Below, piece after piece: positions 1-7,363 of a stretch of 64,000 nt of DNA; position 1 is the first letter of the stretch; each line of letters opens with the position of its first letter. Below the pieces are notes generated by a model that worked only from the letters and a program-made list of their open reading frames with translations, did no database searches and was not told where the DNA came from. Both the position numbers and the translations under genes were made by a program. The DNA is from Sphaerochaeta globosa str. Buddy (GTDB taxonomy: Bacteria; Spirochaetota; Spirochaetia; Sphaerochaetales; Sphaerochaetaceae): positions 1,432,458 through 1,496,457 of the forward strand of contig NC_015152.1 of assembly GCF_000190435.1 (NCBI RefSeq), given 5' to 3'.

Positions 1-859
1 GAATGAATTGGGTGACGATGCTGCTGAGAATACGGCCGCCGTAATACGTCTTATCGGTAATGGCATTGTCAGCCCCATAATAGAGGAACCCCATCATGGA
101 AGGAACCATGACCTCGCAGCCTTGTTCCTCCAGATAGGCTTGGAGGTTGTTGTTGCCCAACGGGGAGTATTTCATATAAATCTCCCCGACGATGCCAACT
201 TTGATTTTCTCCTCTTTTCTGACTGGGATGGCTGCAAACTGCTTGCAAATCTCATTGAGGTTGCGTTTCATCGCCCAACCGATGTATCCCTTGTTGTGTG
301 CAAATCGTTCACTGAGGTAGCGATTCCAGGTAGCAACCAAGGCATCGGCTTCACCTTTGCGTATCTCGTAGGGACGTACCTGATTGGAGAGAGCCATCAG
401 CAAGTCGCCATAGATAAACGCACTGTAAGCCTGCAGCAACATGAAGAAGGTGAGCTTGAACCCCGGGTTCTTTTCCATACCCTTGAGATTGAGACTGATT
501 ACGGGAATATGGGAGAGTTGGCACTTTTCCAGTGCCTTGCGAAGCAAAAACAAATAGTTGCTCGCCCTGCAACCTCCCCCGGTCTGGGTTATGGCAAGAG
601 CGACCTTGTGTGTATCGAAATTGCCATTCTTGACTGCGTCGATCAATTGGCCGATGACAAGCTGGGCAGGATAGCAGATGTCGTTGTGCACATACCTAAG
701 TCCCTCGCGAATGACATTCGGTCCTTGGTTTTCCAACAAGGCAACCTTATACCCGTGGTTTGCGAAGACTTCTTTCGCAATATTGAAATGAACCGGTGAC
801 ATATTGGGAATGAGGATGGTGTAATCCTTCCTCATTGCTTTGGTAAATACGGTACTCAT
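1..859 (-). CDS. 2-hydroxyacyl-CoA dehydratase-type subunit (HgdB/DUF2229-like), partial
   Basis: The first 286 codons lie in the window; the 3' end is beyond the left edge. The reading frame gives a start MSTVFTKAMRKDYTILIPNM, then segments such as YVHNDICYPAQLVIGQLID and TQTGGGCRASNYLF. Cysteines in these contexts are typical of the iron-sulfur-binding HgdB/BcrB-like subunits and of the C-terminal half of large activase-related proteins. The ATG at 859 overlaps the TGA of the upstream activase (ATGA), so the two are probably translationally coupled. In the family, such proteins take part in radical dehydration of 2-hydroxyacyl-CoA substrates or are uncharacterised relatives; the substrate cannot be read here. 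In many anaerobes this region is fused to the activase in one chain of about 1400 residues, here it is a separate gene. Confidence 0.75.
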   Translation of the reverse strand, partial: MSTVFTKAMRKDYTILIPNMSPVHFNIAKEVFANHGYKVALLENQGPNVIREGLRYVHNDICYPAQLVIGQLIDAVKNGNFDTHKVALAITQTGGGCRASNYLFLLRKALEKCQLSHIPVISLNLKGMEKNPGFKLTFFMLLQAYSAFIYGDLLMALSNQVRPYEIRKGEADALVATWNRYLSERFAHNKGYIGWAMKRNLNEICKQFAAIPVRKEEKIKVGIVGEIYMKYSPLGNNNLQAYLEEQGCEVMVPSMMGFLYYGADNAITDKTYYGGRILSSIVTQFI

Positions 860-3783
860 AGGCTTGAGGACTCCCCTAGGGCTGCGAGAAGACTGCGGAT
901 TCTGATCTTCACTGCACCCAAGTTTGCAATCTCGTCGATTTTTATCTGGGTATAGATTTTATCAGTTCGTCTGAGAATGTCCCGAATTTCATCGCTGGTT
1001 ACCGCATCCAGTCCGCAACCGAAGGAGACAAGCTGGATAATTTGCATGTCGGGTTGCGTGGTTACATACCTTGCAGCATCGTACATCCGGGCATGATAGG
1101 TCCATTGGTTGAGCACCGTACGCGTTTGTTTTTGCACCAAATGGCTGATGCTGTCCTCGCTGAGGACGGCGCATCCGCATTGGAGCAAAAGGCTGTCGAT
1201 ACCGTGGTTGACTTCTCCATCGATGTGGTAAGGCCGTCCGGCCAGAACCATGATCGGCCAGTTGCGCCTTCGTGCCTCCTCGATGATGATTCCTCCTTGG
1301 GTCCGTACAGCCATTTGATAGCAGCTCAGCGCTTCATACCCGTCTTTGCAGGCCTTTTTTACTTCGGCTTTCGTAACGTGGTAGTGCTCGCCCAAAACAG
1401 TGTGCAGTCTATTGGGGAGAAAGCGCTCGTCAGCGAGACTGAGGTAGTCGTTGATGAACAGGACCTTCTGTTCAAGCAAGGCCGGTATATTGTGTCTGAG
1501 CACCTCCGGATAATAGGCAACCACCGGACAGTTGAAATGATTGTCCCCCTTTTCTTCCTTGAGATTGTAACTGGAGCAGGGGTAGAAGATGGCATCGACA
1601 CCTTCATCGATAAGCTCCTGGATATGACCGTTCATCAGTTTTGCGGGATAGCAGATGGTATCGCTGCTGATGGTGGATTGTCCTTTGAGGTAGGTATTTC
1701 TGGTAGAAGGCTTGGAGACGACAACCTCGAAGCCCAGACTGGACAAGCATGCGTGCCAGAAGGGAAGCTGCTCATAGAAAGAAAGCTGCAGGGGAAGTCC
1801 GATTTTGCCTCTCTTGTTTTTCCCGGGCTGCAACGATGCAAGATACTGCTGCTTGAATGCGTACACATTGAGATTTTGTGGATTGCTGACAAAACTCTCA
1901 GGTCGTACAATACGGTCACACTTGTTGCCGCTGACCAACTTGCGTTCTCCATCGAAACTGTTGATGGTTAGCAGACAGGTATTGGTGCATCCTTTGCAAT
2001 GCACGGTGCGCGTACGATGGGAGAAGGAGGAGAGTTGCGCCAGGCTCAATGTGGTGCTGGCCTTGTGATCATTGTCGTGCTGCTCGCGTGCATACAGTGC
2101 ACAACCGTAGGCGCCCATCAAACCGGCTTCGTCAATGCGGATAACCTCACAGCCCAACTCCATCTCGAAGGAACGCAGTACTGCGTCATTGAGAAAGGTT
2201 CCTCCCTGTACGACGATATGCCTGCCCAAAAGTGAGGGATCGGTGGAACGGATGACTTTGTACAGGGCGTTTTTCACCACGCTGATGGCAAGTCCTGCAA
2301 AAATATCGGCGACACTCGCACCATCCTTCTGCGCTTGCTTGACCGAACTGTTCATGAAAACCGTGCAACGGCTTCCCAAGTCGACAGGATTCTGTGCAGT
2401 AAGGGCCAGCTGGGCAGCCTCTTCAGGAGAGTAGCCCAACGCATTGGAAAAGGTTTGCAGAAACGATCCGCATCCGGATGAGCATGCCTCATTGAGAAAT
2501 ATGTCGTCGATTACGCCATTCTCGATTTTGAAGCATTTGATGTCCTGACCTCCGATATCGATGATGAAATCCACTTCGTTCAGGAAGGTATGTGCACTTT
2601 TGTAATGTGCCATGGTTTCAACCAAGGAGTATTCGAAGTCGAAAGCGTTCTTGATCAACAGTTCCCCATATCCGGTAGAACAGGCTTTGATAATCTGAAT
2701 ATTGGGGTAGGTGGTCAAAAAGCTGGTTAAAAATTCCTTAACTGCTTGCACGGGATTGCCATTGTTCTGCTGATATCGGCTGTACAGAAGCTTTCCCTCG
2801 GTATCGATGACACAGGCCTTGACGGTGGTGGAACCAGCGTCGACCCCCAGGAAAGCTTGGCCGCTGTATGAGAGGGCATCGGCTTTGGGCAGCTTGGCCA
2901 GATCATGACGGGCTCGGAATGCCTCAAGTTGTCCAATATCCTCAAAAAGGGGAGGAATTGAAGTAAAGGCTTTGTCCATGTGGTAATGTTCGAGTTGATA
3001 CACCAAGTCGGAAAGCGAGAGATAGTGCTCCACCTTCGCCAAGGCAGTTCCCAAAGCCACAAAGTAGAGGGAGTTTTCCGGACATATGCCTTCCTGTCCC
3101 AAGGTTTGGTCAAAAGCCTTGCGTAGTGAAGAAAGAAATGTGAGCGGTCCTCCCAGGTACACAACCTGACCCTTGATCGGACGTCCCTGTGCCAGACCTG
3201 CAATGGTTTGATTCACTACCGATTGAAGAACAGAAAGGGCTATGTCCTCTTTTTCCGCTCCTTGGTTGATGAGAGGCTGAACATCACTTTTTGCAAAGAC
3301 TCCGCAGCGGGAGGCAATGGTATAGCTTTGTTTTGCCTGTTGGGCGAGGGTGTCCAATTGTTCTTGGTCGATATGCAGCAAGCTGGCCATCTGGTCGATG
3401 AACGACCCGGTTCCCCCTGCACATGTTCCGTTCATCCTCACTTCCATGTTCTTTCCCAAAAACAGGATTTTTGCATCCTCACCGCCGAGCTCGATGACGA
3501 CATCGGTTGACGGCAGATAGTGTTGGATTGCAATACGGGTAGCATAGACTTCTTGGACGAACGGGAGATGCAGCTGCTGGGAAAGCCCCATTCCGGCCGA
3601 ACCGGATAGAGTCGCAGAAATTTGCTGATCACCAAGCGTTTGAAGCAGGGGTGTCAGCATCTGTACAGCAGTCTGGGGTATTTGAGAATAGTGTCTGCGG
3701 TATGCACGATGAACAACACGCTGTTGTTCATCGAGTACTACGCATTTCATTGTAGTGGAGCCTACATCCAAACCGATTTTCAC
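856..3783 (-). CDS. Acyl-CoA dehydratase activase, two ASKHA domains plus DUF2229
   Basis: 975 residues from a GTG start at 3783, chosen because GGAGG lies 7 bases upstream (3791-3795); longer upstream starts have no ribosome site. Two BadF/BadG/HgdC ATPase domains are visible: residues about 1-270 (KIGLDVGSTTMK, NGTCAGGTGSFIDQ, SRCGVFAKSD) and about 315-560 (FLGVDAGSTTVKA, IDIGGQDIK, NEACSSGCGSF, SRCTVFMNS). The two Cys contexts in each are those that hold the bridging [4Fe-4S] cluster in HgdC. A DUF2229-type region follows (about 660-960; DTICYPAKLMNGH, YPCSSY). Known members use ATP to drive an electron into a 2-hydroxyacyl-CoA dehydratase. The next gene overlaps its stop codon by 4 bases. 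Confidence 0.85.
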   Translation of the reverse strand: MKIGLDVGSTTMKCVVLDEQQRVVHRAYRRHYSQIPQTAVQMLTPLLQTLGDQQISATLSGSAGMGLSQQLHLPFVQEVYATRIAIQHYLPSTDVVIELGGEDAKILFLGKNMEVRMNGTCAGGTGSFIDQMASLLHIDQEQLDTLAQQAKQSYTIASRCGVFAKSDVQPLINQGAEKEDIALSVLQSVVNQTIAGLAQGRPIKGQVVYLGGPLTFLSSLRKAFDQTLGQEGICPENSLYFVALGTALAKVEHYLSLSDLVYQLEHYHMDKAFTSIPPLFEDIGQLEAFRARHDLAKLPKADALSYSGQAFLGVDAGSTTVKACVIDTEGKLLYSRYQQNNGNPVQAVKEFLTSFLTTYPNIQIIKACSTGYGELLIKNAFDFEYSLVETMAHYKSAHTFLNEVDFIIDIGGQDIKCFKIENGVIDDIFLNEACSSGCGSFLQTFSNALGYSPEEAAQLALTAQNPVDLGSRCTVFMNSSVKQAQKDGASVADIFAGLAISVVKNALYKVIRSTDPSLLGRHIVVQGGTFLNDAVLRSFEMELGCEVIRIDEAGLMGAYGCALYAREQHDNDHKASTTLSLAQLSSFSHRTRTVHCKGCTNTCLLTINSFDGERKLVSGNKCDRIVRPESFVSNPQNLNVYAFKQQYLASLQPGKNKRGKIGLPLQLSFYEQLPFWHACLSSLGFEVVVSKPSTRNTYLKGQSTISSDTICYPAKLMNGHIQELIDEGVDAIFYPCSSYNLKEEKGDNHFNCPVVAYYPEVLRHNIPALLEQKVLFINDYLSLADERFLPNRLHTVLGEHYHVTKAEVKKACKDGYEALSCYQMAVRTQGGIIIEEARRRNWPIMVLAGRPYHIDGEVNHGIDSLLLQCGCAVLSEDSISHLVQKQTRTVLNQWTYHARMYDAARYVTTQPDMQIIQLVSFGCGLDAVTSDEIRDILRRTDKIYTQIKIDEIANLGAVKIRIRSLLAALGESSSL

Positions 3784-3868
3784 CGAGAAGCCTCCGAATA
3801 TACAAACCATACGTAATTTTAGGAAAATGGTACAGTGAACTAACACTGTATTTGGACACTGTCAGTGA

Positions 3869-5068
3869 TTATGTCTGAATACGCAACTGACCATCAGGTC
3901 CAAAGTCAAAAACCTGTGTATCGGCAATTGCCTGTTGAAGCAACGGCTCAATGCCCATCGTCACGTAGTGCTCAGTCACTATCTGTTTGTTCGGACGGAC
4001 CAACGGGTGCTTGGGGCTGAAAATTACACAGCAATCCTCATAGGGGAGAATGGAAGTTTCGTAGGTCCCGATGCGCTTGGCAAGGTCCATGATTTCCTGC
4101 TTGTTCATACCCACCAAAGGTCTGAGGACCAATTGATCACTCATACTATCGGTAAAGGACATGCTCTCCAGTGTTTGGCTGGCTACCTGACTGAGGGCTT
4201 CTCCGGTAACGATGCAATTACCTTCCTGCTGCAACGAAATTGCATTGGCTACCTTCATCATGGAGGCGCGGAACATCAAGGTAGTCTCATCTTCCTGGCT
4301 ATGCTGCTTTATCCACAATTGGGCCTCGGTGAAGGGAACCACATGCAACCTCGTCCCCTGAAGGTAGGGGGCTATGATCGATGCCAGTGTCTTCACCTTT
4401 TCCAAGGCTTGGTCGCTGGTGTACGGATAGGCGTGGAAATAGATGCACTCCATTTTCAGTCCCCTCTGGGCCATGCGATAGGCTGCAACAGGACTGTCGA
4501 TGCCTCCTGAAAGCAGAAGCATGCCCTTGCCGGCAGTGGTGACGGGAAGTCCCCCCGGTCCGCTTTTTGCAGAGGTGAAGAGGTAAGCCTTGTCCCTGAT
4601 CTCGCAATTGATCGTCATGTCCGGATTCTTTACATCGACGGTAAGGTTTGGATGAACGCTGTGGACCACCTCACCAAGTATGCAGTCAATTTGGTAGCTG
4701 TTTAGTGCAAAATTCTTGTCAGCCCGTTTGGTAATGGACTTGAAGGTGCCGACACCCTTGCTGAAGGGTTCGTCCTCCATCAGAAGACGGGCAGTCTCTT
4801 TGATGATTTCAATATCCTTGGCGCAGCGAAGACACCTCGAATACCCCACCACTCCGAACGTGGTACTGAACGCCCTTTCTACCGTTTCCTTTGGGCAGCT
4901 GTTCTCTATTTCAAAGAAAATTCGGCCTTTCTGCTTGGAGACTTGGGTGCGGTATCCCTTGAGCTTGTTCTTGATATTGATCTTAAGCCGCTTTTCAAAA
5001 AAATCACGGTTCAAACCTTTGAGGGAGATTTCTCCCAATCTAACTAAATACAATGTAGCGTCGTTCAT
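3869..5068 (-). CDS. thiI: tRNA 4-thiouridine synthase ThiI (no rhodanese domain)
   Basis: 399 residues. An N-terminal ferredoxin-like plus THUMP region (about 1-170) precedes the PP-loop SGGIDSP at 187-193, which adenylates the target uridine. The segment PYEDCCVIFSPKHP (Cys346/347) corresponds to the conserved ThiI cysteine. The chain stops at this point, so the C-terminal rhodanese domain of the 482-residue E. coli protein is absent, as in many Gram-positive and spirochaete ThiI proteins that take sulfur directly from a dedicated cysteine desulfurase. That partner is the gene just upstream: its TGA overlaps this ATG (ATGA at 5065-5068), which fixes the start. Confidence 0.93.
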   Translation of the reverse strand: MNDATLYLVRLGEISLKGLNRDFFEKRLKINIKNKLKGYRTQVSKQKGRIFFEIENSCPKETVERAFSTTFGVVGYSRCLRCAKDIEIIKETARLLMEDEPFSKGVGTFKSITKRADKNFALNSYQIDCILGEVVHSVHPNLTVDVKNPDMTINCEIRDKAYLFTSAKSGPGGLPVTTAGKGMLLLSGGIDSPVAAYRMAQRGLKMECIYFHAYPYTSDQALEKVKTLASIIAPYLQGTRLHVVPFTEAQLWIKQHSQEDETTLMFRASMMKVANAISLQQEGNCIVTGEALSQVASQTLESMSFTDSMSDQLVLRPLVGMNKQEIMDLAKRIGTYETSILPYEDCCVIFSPKHPLVRPNKQIVTEHYVTMGIEPLLQQAIADTQVFDFGPDGQLRIQT

Positions 5069-6204
5069 GCGTTCTCCCGGTAAAGTTGTGTAATTGCTCC
5101 AACCAAGGCTTGGACCTCTAGCAGGGTGGTTTCCTTGGATAGTGATATGCGGATGCTGTTCTTTGCAAGCTGGGGTGAGAACAACATCGAGGACAATACT
5201 CCCTGCGACTTCTGCTTGGCGTTGTTGGAACACGCCGATCCACTGGAGACACAGAAACCTTGGTCGAACAGCATTCGGGTGAATACTTCGCTAGGGAGTG
5301 AAGGATGGGCCACGTTCAGGATATAAGGCGAACAATCCTTCTGCGGTGAAAGAATGGGTAAAAAGGCCAGATGCTCGCGTAGATATGCATTCAGGCTCAT
5401 CACCTGATCATAATTGCTCTGCAGATGCAGATACGCATCCTTGATAGCCTGATGCATCGCTGCAATTCCCCCGAGATTTTCGGTACCCGCCCTCAGCCCT
5501 TTCTCCTGGTCCCCTCCGCGTGAAAGGCTTTCGATGCCGGCATTGGTGTTGTAGAGCAACCCTACACCCCGTGGTCCATGCAGTTTATGGGCACTGAAGG
5601 ATGCACTGTCCACCCCAAGGGAGCGAAGGTCGAACCCGATTTTTCCCAAAGCTTGGGTTGCATCGGTATGGAAGTGAATCTTGCGGTTGTTGTGCTCTTT
5701 TTCGAAAGAACGAACCACCTCGACCAAAGTTGCAATATCCTGTACTGAACCAACGACATTATTGACCAGCATGACACTGACAAGTCGTGTATCCGCTGTC
5801 AGGGCTTTTAGCAAATCCTCTTTTTGGACGAATCCCTTAGGCGCTGGAAGTATGACTATCTTCCAACCCAACTGCTTCAGCAATCGTGCATATTCGGAGA
5901 CCGAGGGGTGCTCAATGCCGCTGAGGATGACTTGGCCTTTGCGTTCCTTCCAAATAAGGCTGTTCAGGATGATTGCATTGGCTTCGGTCGCCCCACCGGT
6001 GAATGTCAAGGTTTCTGCTCCGACACCCAGCTGTGAGGCGATGTCCTGTCGAATCTCCTCGAGTAAGGCTTTTGCTTCTCTTCCTTCCCGATGGAGGGAT
6101 GATGGATTGCCTCTATAGTGTTGTACCACCTTCGTATATGCGCCAAGTGAGGATTCACTTATTGCAGTGGTGGCTGCATTATCAAAATAACGTATCTCGT
6201 GCAT
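5065..6204 (-). CDS. Cysteine desulfurase (NifS/IscS-like), ThiI partner
   Basis: 379-residue class V PLP enzyme. FDNAATT starts the chain; SFSAHKLHGPRG carries the PLP lysine (K207); SSGSACSNNAKQ carries the persulfide cysteine (C325). It transfers sulfur from cysteine to acceptor proteins. Overlap with thiI indicates it supplies sulfur for tRNA s4U. The ATG at 6204 was chosen because MHEIRYFDNAATT matches the family N-terminus. There is no convincing Shine-Dalgarno site, and a predicted promoter (TTGCAA-17-CACAAT) ends 7 bases before this ATG, so the mRNA may be leaderless. It is divergent from aroB. Confidence 0.92.
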   Translation of the reverse strand: MHEIRYFDNAATTAISESSLGAYTKVVQHYRGNPSSLHREGREAKALLEEIRQDIASQLGVGAETLTFTGGATEANAIILNSLIWKERKGQVILSGIEHPSVSEYARLLKQLGWKIVILPAPKGFVQKEDLLKALTADTRLVSVMLVNNVVGSVQDIATLVEVVRSFEKEHNNRKIHFHTDATQALGKIGFDLRSLGVDSASFSAHKLHGPRGVGLLYNTNAGIESLSRGGDQEKGLRAGTENLGGIAAMHQAIKDAYLHLQSNYDQVMSLNAYLREHLAFLPILSPQKDCSPYILNVAHPSLPSEVFTRMLFDQGFCVSSGSACSNNAKQKSQGVLSSMLFSPQLAKNSIRISLSKETTLLEVQALVGAITQLYRENA

Positions 6205-6211
6205 GGCCCAC

Positions 6212-6240
6212 ATTGTGCGACAATGCAAGGATTTTTGCAA
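6212..6240 (-). promoter_or_regulatory. Predicted promoter of the cysteine desulfurase-thiI operon
   Basis: On the minus strand TTGCAA (6235-6240), 17 bases, then CACAAT (6212-6217). Only 7 bases separate the -10 box from the ATG at 6204, so transcription would start at or next to the start codon. Read from sequence alone. Confidence 0.4.
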
Positions 6241-6261
6241 GCACGGCCTACGTGTTGGTTC

Positions 6262-6291
6262 TTGTCTTGCACCCCTGCCGTAGGGTATAAC
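6262..6291 (+). promoter_or_regulatory. Predicted promoter of aroB
   Basis: TTGTCT (6262-6267), 18 bases, TATAAC (6286-6291). The -10 box ends 6 bases before the aroB ATG at 6298, again implying a leaderless transcript. It overlaps no other gene and is divergent from the promoter of the cysteine desulfurase. Confidence 0.4.
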
Positions 6292-6297
6292 AAGGCT

Positions 6298-7362
6298 ATG
6301 AAGATATTAACAACCACTACCCTCGACCAAGGTAAAACAACGGATATTCTGCTTGCTGACGATTTGAAGGATTTATCAACTCACCTCGGAAGTTATGGTC
6401 GTTCGGTCATGTGGGTTTTTGATACCAATACGGCCAAATTATTCAAGCAGCTGCCCCCGGCCCATGTCGTTCTGGAGAGTGGGGAGAGTTCCAAGAATCT
6501 CGCTTCGCTTGAGCGAATCCTGTCCACCTCCCTGGATGAAGGATTGGCACGTGACGGTCGCATCATTGGTTTCGGCGGTGGTGTGGTCTGCGACCTCTCC
6601 GCCTTTGCTGCTTCTGTGTATATGCGTGGTTGCCGGCTCACCCTTGTTCCCACCACGTTGCTTGCGATGGTCGATGCCGCAGTAGGGGGGAAAACAGCGG
6701 TAGATTTTCGGGGAATGAAAAACATGGTCGGCTCGTTCTACCCAGCCAGCGAGGTGCTGGTATGCATCGATACACTGAGAACGCTCAGCGACAAGGAGTT
6801 TCTCAACGGTCTTGCCGAGGTTATCAAGCACGCCCTGCTCAGTCAGAATGAGGAGCTGTATAAACTCCTCCTGGTGAAAAAGAACGAAATACTCAGTCGC
6901 GATCCTAAAACCCTTGCAACCTTGGTTGAGCTTTCCTTGGATGTAAAGAAGTGGTATATCGAGCAGGACCCAACCGAAACCAAAGGCATCAGGCAGATAC
7001 TCAATCTTGGACATACCTTTGCCCATGCCCTGGAGTCTTCCTCCCACTTCGGTAGTTGGAGCCATGGCGCTGCCGTTGCATGGGGCTCTTGCCGGGCTTT
7101 GGAAGCAGGCCTTGCCTTGCAGGTAACCGAAAAAGCTTATGCAACAGGTGCTGCAAAACTTTTTAAGAGCTATGGCTACGATATCGATCACCGTATCGGC
7201 CGCGGCGATTGGATTGAATTCCGTGACCACCTGCTCAAGGACAAGAAAAAAGCGGACGGCAAGGTCCTTTTTGTCCTCCTGGAAGGGCAGGGAAAAGGCG
7301 TGCTCCGTCCGCTTGAAATGCCGTTGATCCAGCATCTCGTAATAGCAAAGCCGATCTTCTAG
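6298..7362 (+). CDS. aroB: 3-dehydroquinate synthase
   Basis: 354 residues, the normal family length. The NAD-binding segment IIGFGGGVVCDLSAFAAS, PTTLLAMVDAAVGGKTAVDF and the zinc-ligand segment NLGHTFAHALE are all present, as is GLAEVIKHALL. It converts DAHP to 3-dehydroquinate, the second step of the shikimate pathway, in the cytoplasm. It stands alone between divergent and convergent neighbours; its stop is 1 base from the convergent hrpA stop. No clear ribosome site precedes the ATG at 6298, and a predicted -10 box lies 6 bases upstream. Two other shikimate/chorismate-related genes (aroH, an aroA homologue) lie elsewhere in the window, not in the same operon. Confidence 0.95.
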   Translation: MKILTTTTLDQGKTTDILLADDLKDLSTHLGSYGRSVMWVFDTNTAKLFKQLPPAHVVLESGESSKNLASLERILSTSLDEGLARDGRIIGFGGGVVCDLSAFAASVYMRGCRLTLVPTTLLAMVDAAVGGKTAVDFRGMKNMVGSFYPASEVLVCIDTLRTLSDKEFLNGLAEVIKHALLSQNEELYKLLLVKKNEILSRDPKTLATLVELSLDVKKWYIEQDPTETKGIRQILNLGHTFAHALESSSHFGSWSHGAAVAWGSCRALEAGLALQVTEKAYATGAAKLFKSYGYDIDHRIGRGDWIEFRDHLLKDKKKADGKVLFVLLEGQGKGVLRPLEMPLIQHLVIAKPIF

Positions 7363-7363
7363 G

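Noticed and set aside
8-799. Open frame of 263 codons on the plus strand at the left edge
   Set aside because: The minus strand encodes a recognisable HgdB/DUF2229-like protein over the same bases, translationally coupled to the activase.
1042-1971. Open frame of 309 codons on the plus strand inside the activase
   Set aside because: Antisense to a conserved protein with clear motifs; an effect of codon composition.
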